NCBI GenBank assembly: GCA_003220335.1
Contig: QHSB01000238.1
Span: forward strand, 1 to 35,970
Direction of reading: 5' to 3'
Origin: Candidatus Rokuibacteriota bacterium
Lineage (GTDB): Bacteria; Methylomirabilota; Methylomirabilia; Rokubacteriales; CSP1-6
Length of the DNA: 35,970 nucleotides
In this document: one piece after another, positions 1 through 7,913 of the stretch
Position numbering within the stretch: position 1 is the stretch's first letter
Layout: the number at the start of each line of letters is the position of its first letter
Translations under genes and position numbers: made by a program
Notes under the pieces: generated by a model
Database searches by the model: none
Told to the model about the DNA's origin: nothing
What the model saw: only the letters and a program-made list of their open reading frames with translations

Positions 1-161
1 CGCAGGATCGGCGCATCCCGCTGCACCACCTGCGAGACCACGACGGCCGGCGCGACCGGTGGGGTCGCCGCCTTGGCACCTCTCGCGCGATCACAGCCGG
101 CGACGAACAACCACGCGCCGAGCACGACCGCAAGGAGGGACCGCAGCCAGAAGTCGCTCAT
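1..161 (-). CDS. RND efflux membrane fusion protein, N-terminal part (cut by window edge)
   Basis: The minus strand opens with ATG at 161 and runs off the left edge after 53 codons. It encodes a lipoprotein-type signal peptide (start MSDFWLRSLLAVVLG, then a hydrophobic run ending VAGC), so Cys23 would be lipidated. An Ala/Pro linker follows, then the segment VVVSQVVQRDAPIL, which resembles the first beta-strand of HlyD/AcrA-type periplasmic adaptor proteins. Such proteins bridge an inner-membrane RND pump and an outer-membrane channel. An earlier ATG at 175 meets a stop after five codons, so 161 is the start. The rest lies outside the window, so pump type and substrate cannot be judged. A GGAC-N4-GTCY box lies about 95 nt upstream. 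Confidence 0.6.
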   Translation of the reverse strand, partial: MSDFWLRSLLAVVLGAWLFVAGCDRARGAKAATPPVAPAVVVSQVVQRDAPIL

Positions 162-222
162 CGCTCGCCGCTCATCACGCCGCTCCTCCGGTGGCGGGCA
201 CGCTGCTTCACCCGCGGTCCCG

Positions 223-266
223 ATGTAAGCAGCCGTGGGGCGGATCGGACTATCGGACCTTGGTCT
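223..266 (-). promoter_or_regulatory. GGAC-N4-GTCC box and -10 for the membrane fusion protein gene
   Basis: The dyad occupies 255-266 (GGAC CTTG GTCT on the plus strand). Read on the minus strand, the -10-like hexamer TTACAT (228-223) follows after 26 nt, giving a leader of about 55 nt. The box overlaps the TGA stop of the receiver gene at 266-268. Confidence 0.5.
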
Positions 267-688
267 CAGGAGCGCGAGGGATCGACGCCGTCGATCCTCG
301 GGAGCGGGAGCTGGCGCCGCCTGAGGACCGCGCGGCGCACCGCATCGAGGAGGATCTCATGGTCGAAGGGCTTGGCGATGAAGTCCACGGCTCCGGCGGT
401 CATCGCCTGCAGGGCCATCGACGCGTCACCATGACCGGTGATGAAGATGATGGGGATGTCGTAGCCGGCGTCGACGAGCATACGCTGCAGATCGAACCCG
501 CTCTGTCGCGGCATCCGGACATCGAGCAGGAGGCAGGTCACGCGACCGTAGTCCCCATGCTCAATGAACGCCCGGGCCGATGCAAATGTCTCGACGTCGT
601 ATCCCGAAACCCTGAGCAGGCGAGTCAGTCCGCGCCGTACGGCGCCGTCGTCGTCGACCACGACGACGCTGACCCTGGGCTCCGTCAC
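266..688 (-). CDS. Single-domain response regulator (FixJ-type receiver)
   Basis: This 140-aa protein is one CheY-like receiver domain. The acidic pocket is DDD at residues 12-14, the phospho-acceptor is Asp56 in LLLDVRMP, Thr84 lies in ITG and Lys106 in AKPF. The sequence is closest in style to FixJ/TodT receivers, but there is no HTH output domain; the protein ends in a short basic tail. The start codon overlaps the stop of the upstream histidine kinase gene in an ATGA overlap, so the two are translationally coupled and almost certainly form a pair. With no DNA-binding domain, it probably acts as a phosphate shuttle or through protein contact. Confidence 0.9.
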   Translation of the reverse strand: MTEPRVSVVVVDDDGAVRRGLTRLLRVSGYDVETFASARAFIEHGDYGRVTCLLLDVRMPRQSGFDLQRMLVDAGYDIPIIFITGHGDASMALQAMTAGAVDFIAKPFDHEILLDAVRRAVLRRRQLPLPRIDGVDPSRS

Positions 689-2739
689 GCCGGGGCGGCC
701 GTGACGGCGGGCATCGCAAAGTGGAACGCGGCACCTCCGGAAGGGTTGTCCTGCGCCCAGATGACGCCGTCGTGGGCTCCGATGATCGATCGGCAGATGG
801 CGAGGCCCATGCCCATGCCCGTCGGCTTCGTCGTGAAGAAGGGTTCGAAGAGCAGGTCATAGGTGCCTGCGCGCAGGCCCGGTCCACAGTCCTCCACGCA
901 GACGTGCACCGTGTCCAGCTCGGTGTTCCGCGTGTGCACGACCACGGCGCGTCGAGCGCCGGTGGATTCGGCCACCGCGTCCATCCCGTTGAGCAAGAGG
1001 TTCAGGACGACCTGCTGGAGCTGCACGCGGTCGGCGAACACGAGCACCGGCTTCTCATCCAGGTCGACCGTAATGGGGACATTGCGAATGATGGCATCGC
1101 TCGCCAGCATCCGGACCACCTCGTGCACCACGACGTTCAGGTCGAGCGATGCGCGCTGGGGGTCGCTCTTGCGCAGGAAGTCGCGCAGGCGCTGGATGAC
1201 CTCGCCCGCCCGTTTGCCGTCGTCGACGATGTCGGACAGGATTGCCCGCATCTCGCTCAGGTCTGGCGGGGCGGCGTCGAGAAAGAGCAGGCCCGCCCTG
1301 GCGTTGGTGAGGATGCCCGTGAGCGGCTGGTTCAGCTCGTGGGCGAAGGAGGCGGTCATCTCCCCCGCCATGAAGACGCGCATGAAATGCGTGAGCTCCT
1401 GGCGGCTGCGCTCGATGTCCAGCTCGGCGGCCTTCCGCGAGGTGATGTCGGCACACGACACAACGGCGCCGCTTTCCGGACGGTCGAGGCGAACGATCGA
1501 CACCGCGAACCATCGCTCGCCCGCTCCGCTCTGGCAGGGATACTCGAACGAGAAATCGTGCCGCGCCCCGTGCAGCACTTCGAGGATGCTGGCCGTGATC
1601 TTAGCGGCCCCGGGCATCCAGACGCTGGCAGTCTGCCCCCACGCCTCGAGAAAGTTGTCGCCGAGACCGAGCCCGGCCACCGCCGGTGCCCCGCCCTGGC
1701 CACTGCCGCGGAACCAGTTCGACCCGAGGTCGATAATCCTGCCGTCACGTCCCAGAACGGCGACCGCGGGGTTCAGAGAGTTCAGGATCGCCGACTTCAA
1801 GGCCTCGCTCTCGCGCAGCTCGTGCACTCGCTCTCCCAGCGCGGACCTCGCTCGACGGTGGTCGACGAGGACCGCCGCCAGGCACAGGATGGGGGTCGCG
1901 AGCATGATCAGGAGGATCTGCAGGGCCCGCACGGTCTCGGCGGGCGGCAGGCCCGCAAAGGGTCCGCGTCCCCCGGCGGCCGCCCAGACCGCGACGACGG
2001 AAGTACCGACCATACAGAGACTCGCGCCGCCGGGTCCGAACCGCACCGACGCCAGCAAGATGATGGGCAGGAGGAACACGATGGGAGTGACGGGTCCGCC
2101 CAGGATCGTCGGATGAACGGTCATCAGACCGAAGACCCATCCGCCGACGAGCACGAGCGCTACGGTCAGGAGCGCCGCCTCCGCGCGCCGCGCGCCGGGC
2201 GCGCGGCGAAGCCAGGCGGGGCCGGCCGTGACGCCCATGACGATCGCCGGAACGAGCATCAGCCCGGTCAGGGCGTTGGAGAAGAACCGCGCCTGCCACA
2301 CTGACCAGTACAATTCCCCACGCACGATCGTCACCGCCGCCGCGTCGAGGAACGACGAAAGGAACGGGGCGACGAGCCCGGCGGCCACGAGGAAGACCGT
2401 CATCCGGCGCAGCGTATCGAACCGCGCAGGAGTGTCACTCAGCCATCGGACGCCGACGGCCGCGATCAGGGCCTCGCTGCAGTTGGTCGCGAAGAGGGCC
2501 AGCACGAGCGGGAGCGGCCACCCCATCCCGAATTCGGCGGCGAGGTGCGCGGGCAGCGCCGCGAGCAGGCAAATCCACCAGCGTCGTGGTGGCGTGAGCA
2601 GCAGCGCCGCCGTCAGAATGGCATTCGGCGGCCAGACGAACGACGGTGTGGACGGCGGGAATTTGAGAACGAGCCCAACGTGGACGCCGGCGTAGTAACC
2701 GAGCGCAACGAGGACGGCGGTCGTCGTTGCCCTCCTCAC
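685..2739 (-). CDS. MASE1-PAS sensor histidine kinase (FixL-like)
   Basis: The 684-aa protein starts at GTG. Residues about 5-290 form a MASE1-type integral membrane sensor with multiple hydrophobic segments and the motif PSFVWPPNAI. A coiled linker and a PAS domain (about 310-440) follow. The dimerisation/phosphotransfer domain carries His467 in FAHELNQPLTG, the FixL/NtrB-like form of the H-box. The ATPase domain has an N-box (VVLNLLLNGMDA), a G1 box (EDCGPGL) and a G2 box (GMGMGLAI). It autophosphorylates and presumably feeds the overlapping single-domain receiver. The input signal is unknown; the PAS domain has no residue I can assign to haem binding. I see no GGAC-N4-GTCC box upstream, unlike most other units here. 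Confidence 0.92.
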   Translation of the reverse strand: MRRATTTAVLVALGYYAGVHVGLVLKFPPSTPSFVWPPNAILTAALLLTPPRRWWICLLAALPAHLAAEFGMGWPLPLVLALFATNCSEALIAAVGVRWLSDTPARFDTLRRMTVFLVAAGLVAPFLSSFLDAAAVTIVRGELYWSVWQARFFSNALTGLMLVPAIVMGVTAGPAWLRRAPGARRAEAALLTVALVLVGGWVFGLMTVHPTILGGPVTPIVFLLPIILLASVRFGPGGASLCMVGTSVVAVWAAAGGRGPFAGLPPAETVRALQILLIMLATPILCLAAVLVDHRRARSALGERVHELRESEALKSAILNSLNPAVAVLGRDGRIIDLGSNWFRGSGQGGAPAVAGLGLGDNFLEAWGQTASVWMPGAAKITASILEVLHGARHDFSFEYPCQSGAGERWFAVSIVRLDRPESGAVVSCADITSRKAAELDIERSRQELTHFMRVFMAGEMTASFAHELNQPLTGILTNARAGLLFLDAAPPDLSEMRAILSDIVDDGKRAGEVIQRLRDFLRKSDPQRASLDLNVVVHEVVRMLASDAIIRNVPITVDLDEKPVLVFADRVQLQQVVLNLLLNGMDAVAESTGARRAVVVHTRNTELDTVHVCVEDCGPGLRAGTYDLLFEPFFTTKPTGMGMGLAICRSIIGAHDGVIWAQDNPSGGAAFHFAMPAVTAAPA

Positions 2740-2822
2740 CCCGGCATCGTAGTGGATCTCGGTGGCTCCTGCCTGTTCCTAAACCCGGCCAGGCCCGGCA
2801 TCGCCCTTCGAGACTTCACGCG

Positions 2823-3224
2823 TCATGAGGGAATTCTCCTCGGCGCTTTCAACGAGACCGACGCCGTTCTTCGAGCGCGATCCGCGACGCCGCCGGCGAA
2901 TCCCGCGAGCGCTCCGACGACCATCATCTCGAGCAACGACGGTGCCGTCGCCACCCCGATCACCGTGACGAACAGCGCCAGCGGCATCATGATGACGTAG
3001 ACCGCCGCCGACAGCACGGCCCCGAGCACCGCTCCAATTCGCGGGGACCCGCTCAGCCCCGCCAGCCCTCCGATCATCACCCCGATCATCGCCGCCCAGG
3101 CCAATACGGGCATGGCCGCCGTGCTGATCGCGTCGAGGTGGACGGCCACGACGGCCGCGCGGCCGAAGGCTGCAATCGCAGCCCCGGCCAGCAGACCCGT
3201 TAACGATGGACGCCACTGACGCAT
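2823..3224 (-). CDS. Small hydrophobic membrane protein, unknown function
   Basis: A 133-aa protein with about four predicted membrane segments rich in Ala, Gly and Val, and a charged Arg-rich C-terminus. I do not recognise a family. ATG 3224 is preferred over ATG 3245: a GGAG lies 8 nt upstream of 3224, while 3245 overlaps the predicted -10 hexamer. The downstream end is about 80 bp from the divergently read kinase leader. It has its own box-type promoter, separate from the Mla operon that ends at 3309. Confidence 0.6.
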   Translation of the reverse strand: MRQWRPSLTGLLAGAAIAAFGRAAVVAVHLDAISTAAMPVLAWAAMIGVMIGGLAGLSGSPRIGAVLGAVLSAAVYVIMMPLALFVTVIGVATAPSLLEMMVVGALAGFAGGVADRARRTASVSLKAPRRIPS

Positions 3225-3243
3225 CGATCGATCTCCGTGCCAC

Positions 3244-3287
3244 ATTCAAGCAAGCCCCGGCCTCGACTCACCATAGGACGTTGGACC
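3244..3287 (-). promoter_or_regulatory. GGAC-N4-GTCC box and -10 upstream of the small membrane protein
   Basis: Box at 3276-3287 (ATAGGAC GTTG GACCTA; the second half is GACC instead of GTCC). On the minus strand TTGAAT (3249-3244) follows after 26 nt. The predicted transcript starts about 14 nt before ATG 3224, just ahead of its GGAG. Confidence 0.6.
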
Positions 3288-3308
3288 TAGCCGCATCCTG
3301 TGTCCGCC

Positions 3309-3914
3309 TCACCGCGTGCTCGCCTGGACACCGCTTCGAAGGGCCGCGGCGATGTCCCGACTCAGCGCGCCAACGAGCCGGCTCTGCGCGGCAACGAGGC
3401 TCTCGTAGTCGGAGCCGGACGGCTCGGTGAGGTGCGCCACGCCCATCGTGACCTCCTCGCCGGAGCGACCCAGGATCCGCCAGCGGGCCGCGAGCACGCT
3501 GTCGGCACCGATCTTTCCCTCGAGTCGTGAGATGTCCACGATGACCTGTGCGTCCGGAGCGAACGCACGGCCCCAGGGGAAGACCATGACCTGGTCTGTC
3601 GGGACGAGTCGCGAGAGGTTCTCGGCCAGGACCACGGGCACGGCCTGTCGCAGCGGCGCGCCCCACTGGTGGAAGTCCGCCACCTCGAGGCGGGTCTCGC
3701 TCGCTCGGGTGACGATCTTCGGTCGCTCGAGGTATCGCGGAAGCTCGACGCTCCGGATGCCGATGCGGAGATCCCGTTCGCTCGCGCTCCTGGCCGCGGC
3801 GCCGGCGGCCGAATCCGTGGGGGCGAGCACGTAGAAGCGTGTCGGGTCGACCGAGCCGGTACAACCGGCCGCGCCGAGCAGCAGCAATGCGACAAGACCG
3901 TTCATCCGGATCAT
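3309..3914 (-). CDS. PqiC/ABC-transport auxiliary lipoprotein
   Basis: A 201-aa lipoprotein with signal peptide and lipobox GAAGC (Cys18), then FYVLAP and the segment SVELPRYLERPKIVTR, typical of the PqiC (DUF330, ABC-type transport auxiliary) family. In E. coli PqiC works with the MCE protein PqiB. Here it is the last gene of the Mla-type operon, and its ATG overlaps the stop of the MCE gene by 4 bp. It is probably an outer-membrane-side partner of the MCE protein in lipid traffic across the periplasm. Confidence 0.85.
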   Translation of the reverse strand: MIRMNGLVALLLLGAAGCTGSVDPTRFYVLAPTDSAAGAAARSASERDLRIGIRSVELPRYLERPKIVTRASETRLEVADFHQWGAPLRQAVPVVLAENLSRLVPTDQVMVFPWGRAFAPDAQVIVDISRLEGKIGADSVLAARWRILGRSGEEVTMGVAHLTEPSGSDYESLVAAQSRLVGALSRDIAAALRSGVQASTR

Positions 3915-4972
3915 TTCGGTACCCGTCCTTTCCCGAACACGACCGAGCTCGGGTTCCGCTCGAGATAATCCGCGAGGGCCCGGATGCTCTGCGCCGCCTC
4001 CGCCAGCTCGTCGAGCGCGCTGACGAGGCTCACACGAACGTTCGAGCCGTCGGCCATGACGTCGTCCGCGCCCCCAAGGGTGCGATCGACGCTGACGAGC
4101 GTGCGGTCCAAGCTTGCCGAGAGCCGGCCGAGGCGATCGTCGAGATTGCGGGCGAGCGTCTGGTAGTCCTTCAGCGAGTCGTCGACCCGGGGCGTCAGGC
4201 GAGCCAGCGAAGATTGCGCCTGATCGAGCGCGCCTCGCGCGGACTTGGCGGTCGCATCCAGCTTCGTCATCACCGGATCGATTTGCGCTTGCACGTGCTG
4301 GGCGAGCTTCTGAATCGCGACCAGTGTCGCGTCGGACCGCTGGACCGCCGCCTGCAGCGAGCGCAGCGTCTCCTTGGTCTCCGGCGCCTGCACGAGCGCG
4401 CGGACGCCGTCGATCGTCTCTTTGGCCGAGGTCATGATTTCCGCGAGCGGCAGGTTCTCGAGCGTTCGCGTCAGCTTCTCGATGTTCGACGGGGCGGTCG
4501 GCACCTCGACGTAATCTTTCGACAGCCCGGTCAGCTTCACGGGAGTGTCGGGCAGGAACGACAGCGCGATCCCCACCTGGCCCGTCACGAAGCTCTGCAT
4601 CTCGAGCTGGGCCCTGAGCCCGCGCTCGATGAGCTGCCTCGTGTTCCCGGAATCCTTGCGGAACGCGAACTTCGCGCCGCTGGGCTCGGTGAGCCGCGAG
4701 GCGTCGATCTCGAAGAAGACGGGCGTGGTGATCTTGAGCGTTTTCGGGTCGATGACGACGCGGACGTCAGTCACCGTTCCGACTTTCGCGCCTTGAAAGG
4801 TCACCGGCCCGCCGATCGCGACGCCCTTCACGGAGGCGTCGAAGTACGCGACGACGGCCCTGGTCTGACGAAAGAAATGGCCGCCGCCGAGCACGACGAG
4901 GCCGACGACGGTGAGCAGCGCTGCGCCGACGACGAAGCCGCCGATGAGCGTCGGGTTCGCTCGCCTAGCCAT
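3911..4972 (-). CDS. mlaD: MlaD-like MCE domain protein
   Basis: A 353-aa protein with one N-terminal membrane anchor (about residues 10-30) followed by a single MCE domain (about 38-115: YFDASVKGVAIGGPVTFQGAKVG). A long C-terminal region rich in Leu, Thr and Asp repeats is predicted to be helical, and may extend as a coiled coil as in larger MCE proteins. MCE proteins bind lipid and sit on the periplasmic side of the MlaFE transporter. Its start overlaps the end of the ATPase gene by 8 bp. It is longer than E. coli MlaD because of the helical tail. Confidence 0.9.
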   Translation of the reverse strand: MARRANPTLIGGFVVGAALLTVVGLVVLGGGHFFRQTRAVVAYFDASVKGVAIGGPVTFQGAKVGTVTDVRVVIDPKTLKITTPVFFEIDASRLTEPSGAKFAFRKDSGNTRQLIERGLRAQLEMQSFVTGQVGIALSFLPDTPVKLTGLSKDYVEVPTAPSNIEKLTRTLENLPLAEIMTSAKETIDGVRALVQAPETKETLRSLQAAVQRSDATLVAIQKLAQHVQAQIDPVMTKLDATAKSARGALDQAQSSLARLTPRVDDSLKDYQTLARNLDDRLGRLSASLDRTLVSVDRTLGGADDVMADGSNVRVSLVSALDELAEAAQSIRALADYLERNPSSVVFGKGRVPK

Positions 4973-5741
4973 GAGGCTTCCTCCCGTTCGATGCGCCCCG
5001 GGTGAGGAACTGCCGGACCTTGGGGTCGGGCGGGCGCTCGAGCAGCACCTTGGGGTCCCCGGTGGCGATCATGGTCTTGGTCTCCGCGTCGAGAAAGACG
5101 CAGTTGGTTGCAATCGCGAAGATACTGGCCAGCTCGTGGGTCACGACCACGACCGTCGCCCCGAGGCTGGCGCGCAGCTCGAGGATCAGGTCGTCGAGCA
5201 GCTTGCTGCTGATGGGGTCGAGCCCGGCCGAGGGCTCGTCGAAGAACAGGATGTCGGGGTCGAGCGCCATCGCCCGGGCCAGGCCCGCGCGCTTGCGCAT
5301 TCCGCCGCTGATCTCCGAGGGGTAGAAGTCCTCGAAGCCGGCGAGGCCGACCAGCGCGAGCTTGAGCGACACCAGCTCGGCGATCCGGTGGCCGTCGAGG
5401 TCCGTGTATTCACCGAGCGGCAACGCGACGTTCTCGGCGAGGGTCAGCGAGGACCAGAGAGCGCCGCTCTGGTAGAGCACGCCGAAGCGGCGGGTCATCC
5501 GGTCGCGCTCGTCCGGCTCCGCCGTCCAGAAGCTTTCGCCGTCATAGAAGACGTCGCCACGCGCGGGCCGCACGAGCCCGATGAGATGCCGGAGCAGGGT
5601 GCTCTTGCCGCAGCCGCTGCCACCCATGATCACGAAGATGTCACCCGTGCGGACGCTGAAGCTGAGGTCGTGCTGGATCACGCGCTCGCCATAGCGCATG
5701 TCGAGGTCGCGGACCTGGATGCGGAGGTCGGACGCGCTCAT
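4965..5741 (-). CDS. mlaF: MlaF-like ABC transporter ATPase
   Basis: A 258-aa ATPase with Walker A GGSGCGKST, Q-loop (YQSGALWSSLT), signature SGGMRKRAGLARA, Walker B ILFFDEPSAGLDP and switch His in VVTHEL. The SGGMRKR signature and ALWSSLT are characteristic of Mla/Ttg2A ATPases. ATG 5741 is chosen because its coding sequence opens MSASDLRIQVRDLDMRYG and overlaps the protease stop in ATGA. It energises lipid movement through the MlaE permease encoded two genes upstream. Confidence 0.93.
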   Translation of the reverse strand: MSASDLRIQVRDLDMRYGERVIQHDLSFSVRTGDIFVIMGGSGCGKSTLLRHLIGLVRPARGDVFYDGESFWTAEPDERDRMTRRFGVLYQSGALWSSLTLAENVALPLGEYTDLDGHRIAELVSLKLALVGLAGFEDFYPSEISGGMRKRAGLARAMALDPDILFFDEPSAGLDPISSKLLDDLILELRASLGATVVVVTHELASIFAIATNCVFLDAETKTMIATGDPKVLLERPPDPKVRQFLTRGASNGRKPHG

Positions 5742-6763
5742 GGCAGCGTCCCGGTCAACTCGACGACCTTGCCCGCCCGCAGCACGGAGAACGTCATCGG
5801 CGTCCCCGGCGGCATGGTGCCGAGCTTCTCGCGAATCGCCGTCAGATCCTCCACGCTCTTGACCCGGATCCCGGCGATTTCGAGGATCACGTCGCCATGG
5901 ACGACGATCTCCTGGCCCTGGATGGTGGCCGTCCGGTCGCCGCCAAGCACGCCGGCCTTCCAGGCAGGTGAGTTCTTGGCGACGGTCTTGATGAGATAGC
6001 CCACGCCACCCGGCACGTTGAAGATCTCGGCCAGGTCGCCCGTCAGCATCATGCCGTCGATGCCGCCCCAGACGGACTTCTTCTCCAGCAAGAGCTCGCG
6101 CGCCGTCCGGAGCGTCACCACGAAGCCGAGACCCTCGCTGCCGCCGGACTTCGAGATGATGTGGCTGACGATGCCGATGACCTCGCCGGATGTCGTGAAC
6201 ATGGGGCCGCCGGAGTTGCCCGTGTTGATCGTCGCGTTGGTCTGGAAGAACTCCGCGAGCGGTATCGCGCGGTACACGGTGTTCGGCTGCCACCGCGCGC
6301 TGATCCACCCGATGCTGAGCGAATACGAGAGCCCATAGGGCGCGCCGACCACGACGACCTGGTCACCCACCAGCACCCGATCCGAGTCGCCGAGACGGGC
6401 GACCTTCGCGCCCGCGGGCACGCGTTCGAGTTGCAGGAGCGAGAGATCCGCCGCCGGCTCCGACTCGACGATCCGCGCCGCGATCCGCTCGCCGCCGAGG
6501 AACTCCACGCTGATCTCGTCCATCGAGTGCACGACGTGCGCCGCGGTCATCACCTTGCCGTCGGCCGAGATCAGCACGCCGGAGCCCGTCTCGCTGAACT
6601 GCCCGACGCCGCGGGCCGCCGTCACCTCGCGGCCCTTCGCGCGCACCACGACGACGGAGGGGTTGATCTCACGGAAGAGCGCGGCGAAATCCTGAGCCGT
6701 CGCCACCAGCGGCATGAACACCCCGGCGCTCAGCACGGCGCAGGCCACGAGTCGTCGCATCAT
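5738..6763 (-). CDS. Periplasmic trypsin-like serine protease with PDZ domain (HtrA family)
   Basis: A 341-aa protein with a cleavable signal peptide (ends VATAQ). The protease domain carries the triad His76 (TAAHVV), Asp106 (AADLSLL) and Ser184 (TGNSGGP). One PDZ domain spans about residues 245-340. This is the S1C/DegP-DegQ architecture with a single PDZ, as in DegS, but secreted rather than anchored. It lies between the MlaE permease and MlaF ATPase genes, 7 bp after the former and overlapping the latter. This position suggests it is co-produced with the transporter and may process or quality-control a partner. That role is inference. Confidence 0.9.
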   Translation of the reverse strand: MMRRLVACAVLSAGVFMPLVATAQDFAALFREINPSVVVVRAKGREVTAARGVGQFSETGSGVLISADGKVMTAAHVVHSMDEISVEFLGGERIAARIVESEPAADLSLLQLERVPAGAKVARLGDSDRVLVGDQVVVVGAPYGLSYSLSIGWISARWQPNTVYRAIPLAEFFQTNATINTGNSGGPMFTTSGEVIGIVSHIISKSGGSEGLGFVVTLRTARELLLEKKSVWGGIDGMMLTGDLAEIFNVPGGVGYLIKTVAKNSPAWKAGVLGGDRTATIQGQEIVVHGDVILEIAGIRVKSVEDLTAIREKLGTMPPGTPMTFSVLRAGKVVELTGTLP

Positions 6764-6770
6764 CGCTCTC

Positions 6771-7913
6771 CTACAGCCCGATCAGGTCGAAGATGACCGT
6801 CGTCGCCGCGTCCGACACGATGATGAGCACGATGCCGGTGACGACGGCAGACGTGGTCGCGGCGCCGACGGCGGCCGAGCTGCGGCCGCACTGGATGCCG
6901 CGCAGACATCCGGCGACCGCGATGAGCACGCCGAAGAGCGAGGCCTTGATCAGCCCGGCCACGCAGTCCTCGATGCCGATCGCCCCGACCGTTCGCAGGT
7001 AGTACTCGACGACGCCCAGATCGAGCATGCCGACGCCGACCGCCATCCCGCCGAGGAGCCCGAGCAGGTCGGCGTACAGAGCGAGCAGCGGCATCATCAC
7101 GGCGAGGGCGAGCATTCGTGGCAGGACGAGGAACTCGATCGGCGAGATCCCCAGCGTCGCCAGCGCGTCGATCTCCTCGTTGACCTGCATCGTGCCGAGC
7201 TCCGCCGCGAAGGCCGCGCCGGTGCGCCCGGCCATGATCACGGCGGTCATCATCGCGCCCATCTCACGCGTCATGCCGATGCCGACCAGATCGGCGACGT
7301 AGATCTGCGCGCCGAACTGGCGTAGCTGCATCGCGCCGACGTAGGCCAGGATCACGCCGACGAGGAAGCTGATGAGGCTGACGATCGGCAGCGCCTTCGC
7401 ACCGACCTCCTGCAGGACCAAAAGGAAGTCCGAGCGACGGTACCGGGCGCGGCCGAGCAGCGAACGCGCGAAGGCGATCGATACCGCCCCGAGGAACGTC
7501 AGCGTCACCCCGGCATCGCGAATGCCCTCGAGCGTCGCGAGGCCAACGCGCGCCAGCCACGACGGCTTCGCGGCGGTCCCGGTGTCTCGACGCTCCGGGA
7601 CGGCCGTGGCCAGCGCGAGCAGACGACGCACCCCCTCGGGCAGCCCGTCGCGGTCCGCGGCGACGCCGCGGCCGTCGGCCTGGGCGACGACTCGCAGGAG
7701 AAACGTCAGCAGGGCGCTGTCCCAGGCCGCGAGACCTTCCGTCTCGAAGCGCACCCGGCGCACGGCGCCGTCGGTTTCGAGCTCCCGCTGGACTTCGTCC
7801 ACGGCGGGCAGCCGCTCGTGAATGGTCCACGGGCCGGACAGCCGCAGGACGAGCGTGTCCGCGACCTGGCGGCCGAACTCGAGCGTCGCTTCCCGTGCCT
7901 CGACGACCGCCAT
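6771..7913 (-). CDS. mlaE: MlaE-like permease with N-terminal STAS domain
   Basis: A 380-aa protein. Residues about 1-105 look like a STAS domain, fused to an MlaE permease (about 125-380) with five or six membrane segments and the family signature EEIDALATLGISPIEFLVLPR (residues around the conserved Glu, split here by position only). In E. coli the STAS protein MlaB is separate, whereas this fused form occurs widely in other bacteria. The gene abuts the upstream gene: its ATG at 7913 directly follows the TAG at 7914-7916. Together with MlaF and MlaD it would form an inner-membrane phospholipid transporter. Confidence 0.92.
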   Translation of the reverse strand: MAVVEAREATLEFGRQVADTLVLRLSGPWTIHERLPAVDEVQRELETDGAVRRVRFETEGLAAWDSALLTFLLRVVAQADGRGVAADRDGLPEGVRRLLALATAVPERRDTGTAAKPSWLARVGLATLEGIRDAGVTLTFLGAVSIAFARSLLGRARYRRSDFLLVLQEVGAKALPIVSLISFLVGVILAYVGAMQLRQFGAQIYVADLVGIGMTREMGAMMTAVIMAGRTGAAFAAELGTMQVNEEIDALATLGISPIEFLVLPRMLALAVMMPLLALYADLLGLLGGMAVGVGMLDLGVVEYYLRTVGAIGIEDCVAGLIKASLFGVLIAVAGCLRGIQCGRSSAAVGAATTSAVVTGIVLIIVSDAATTVIFDLIGL

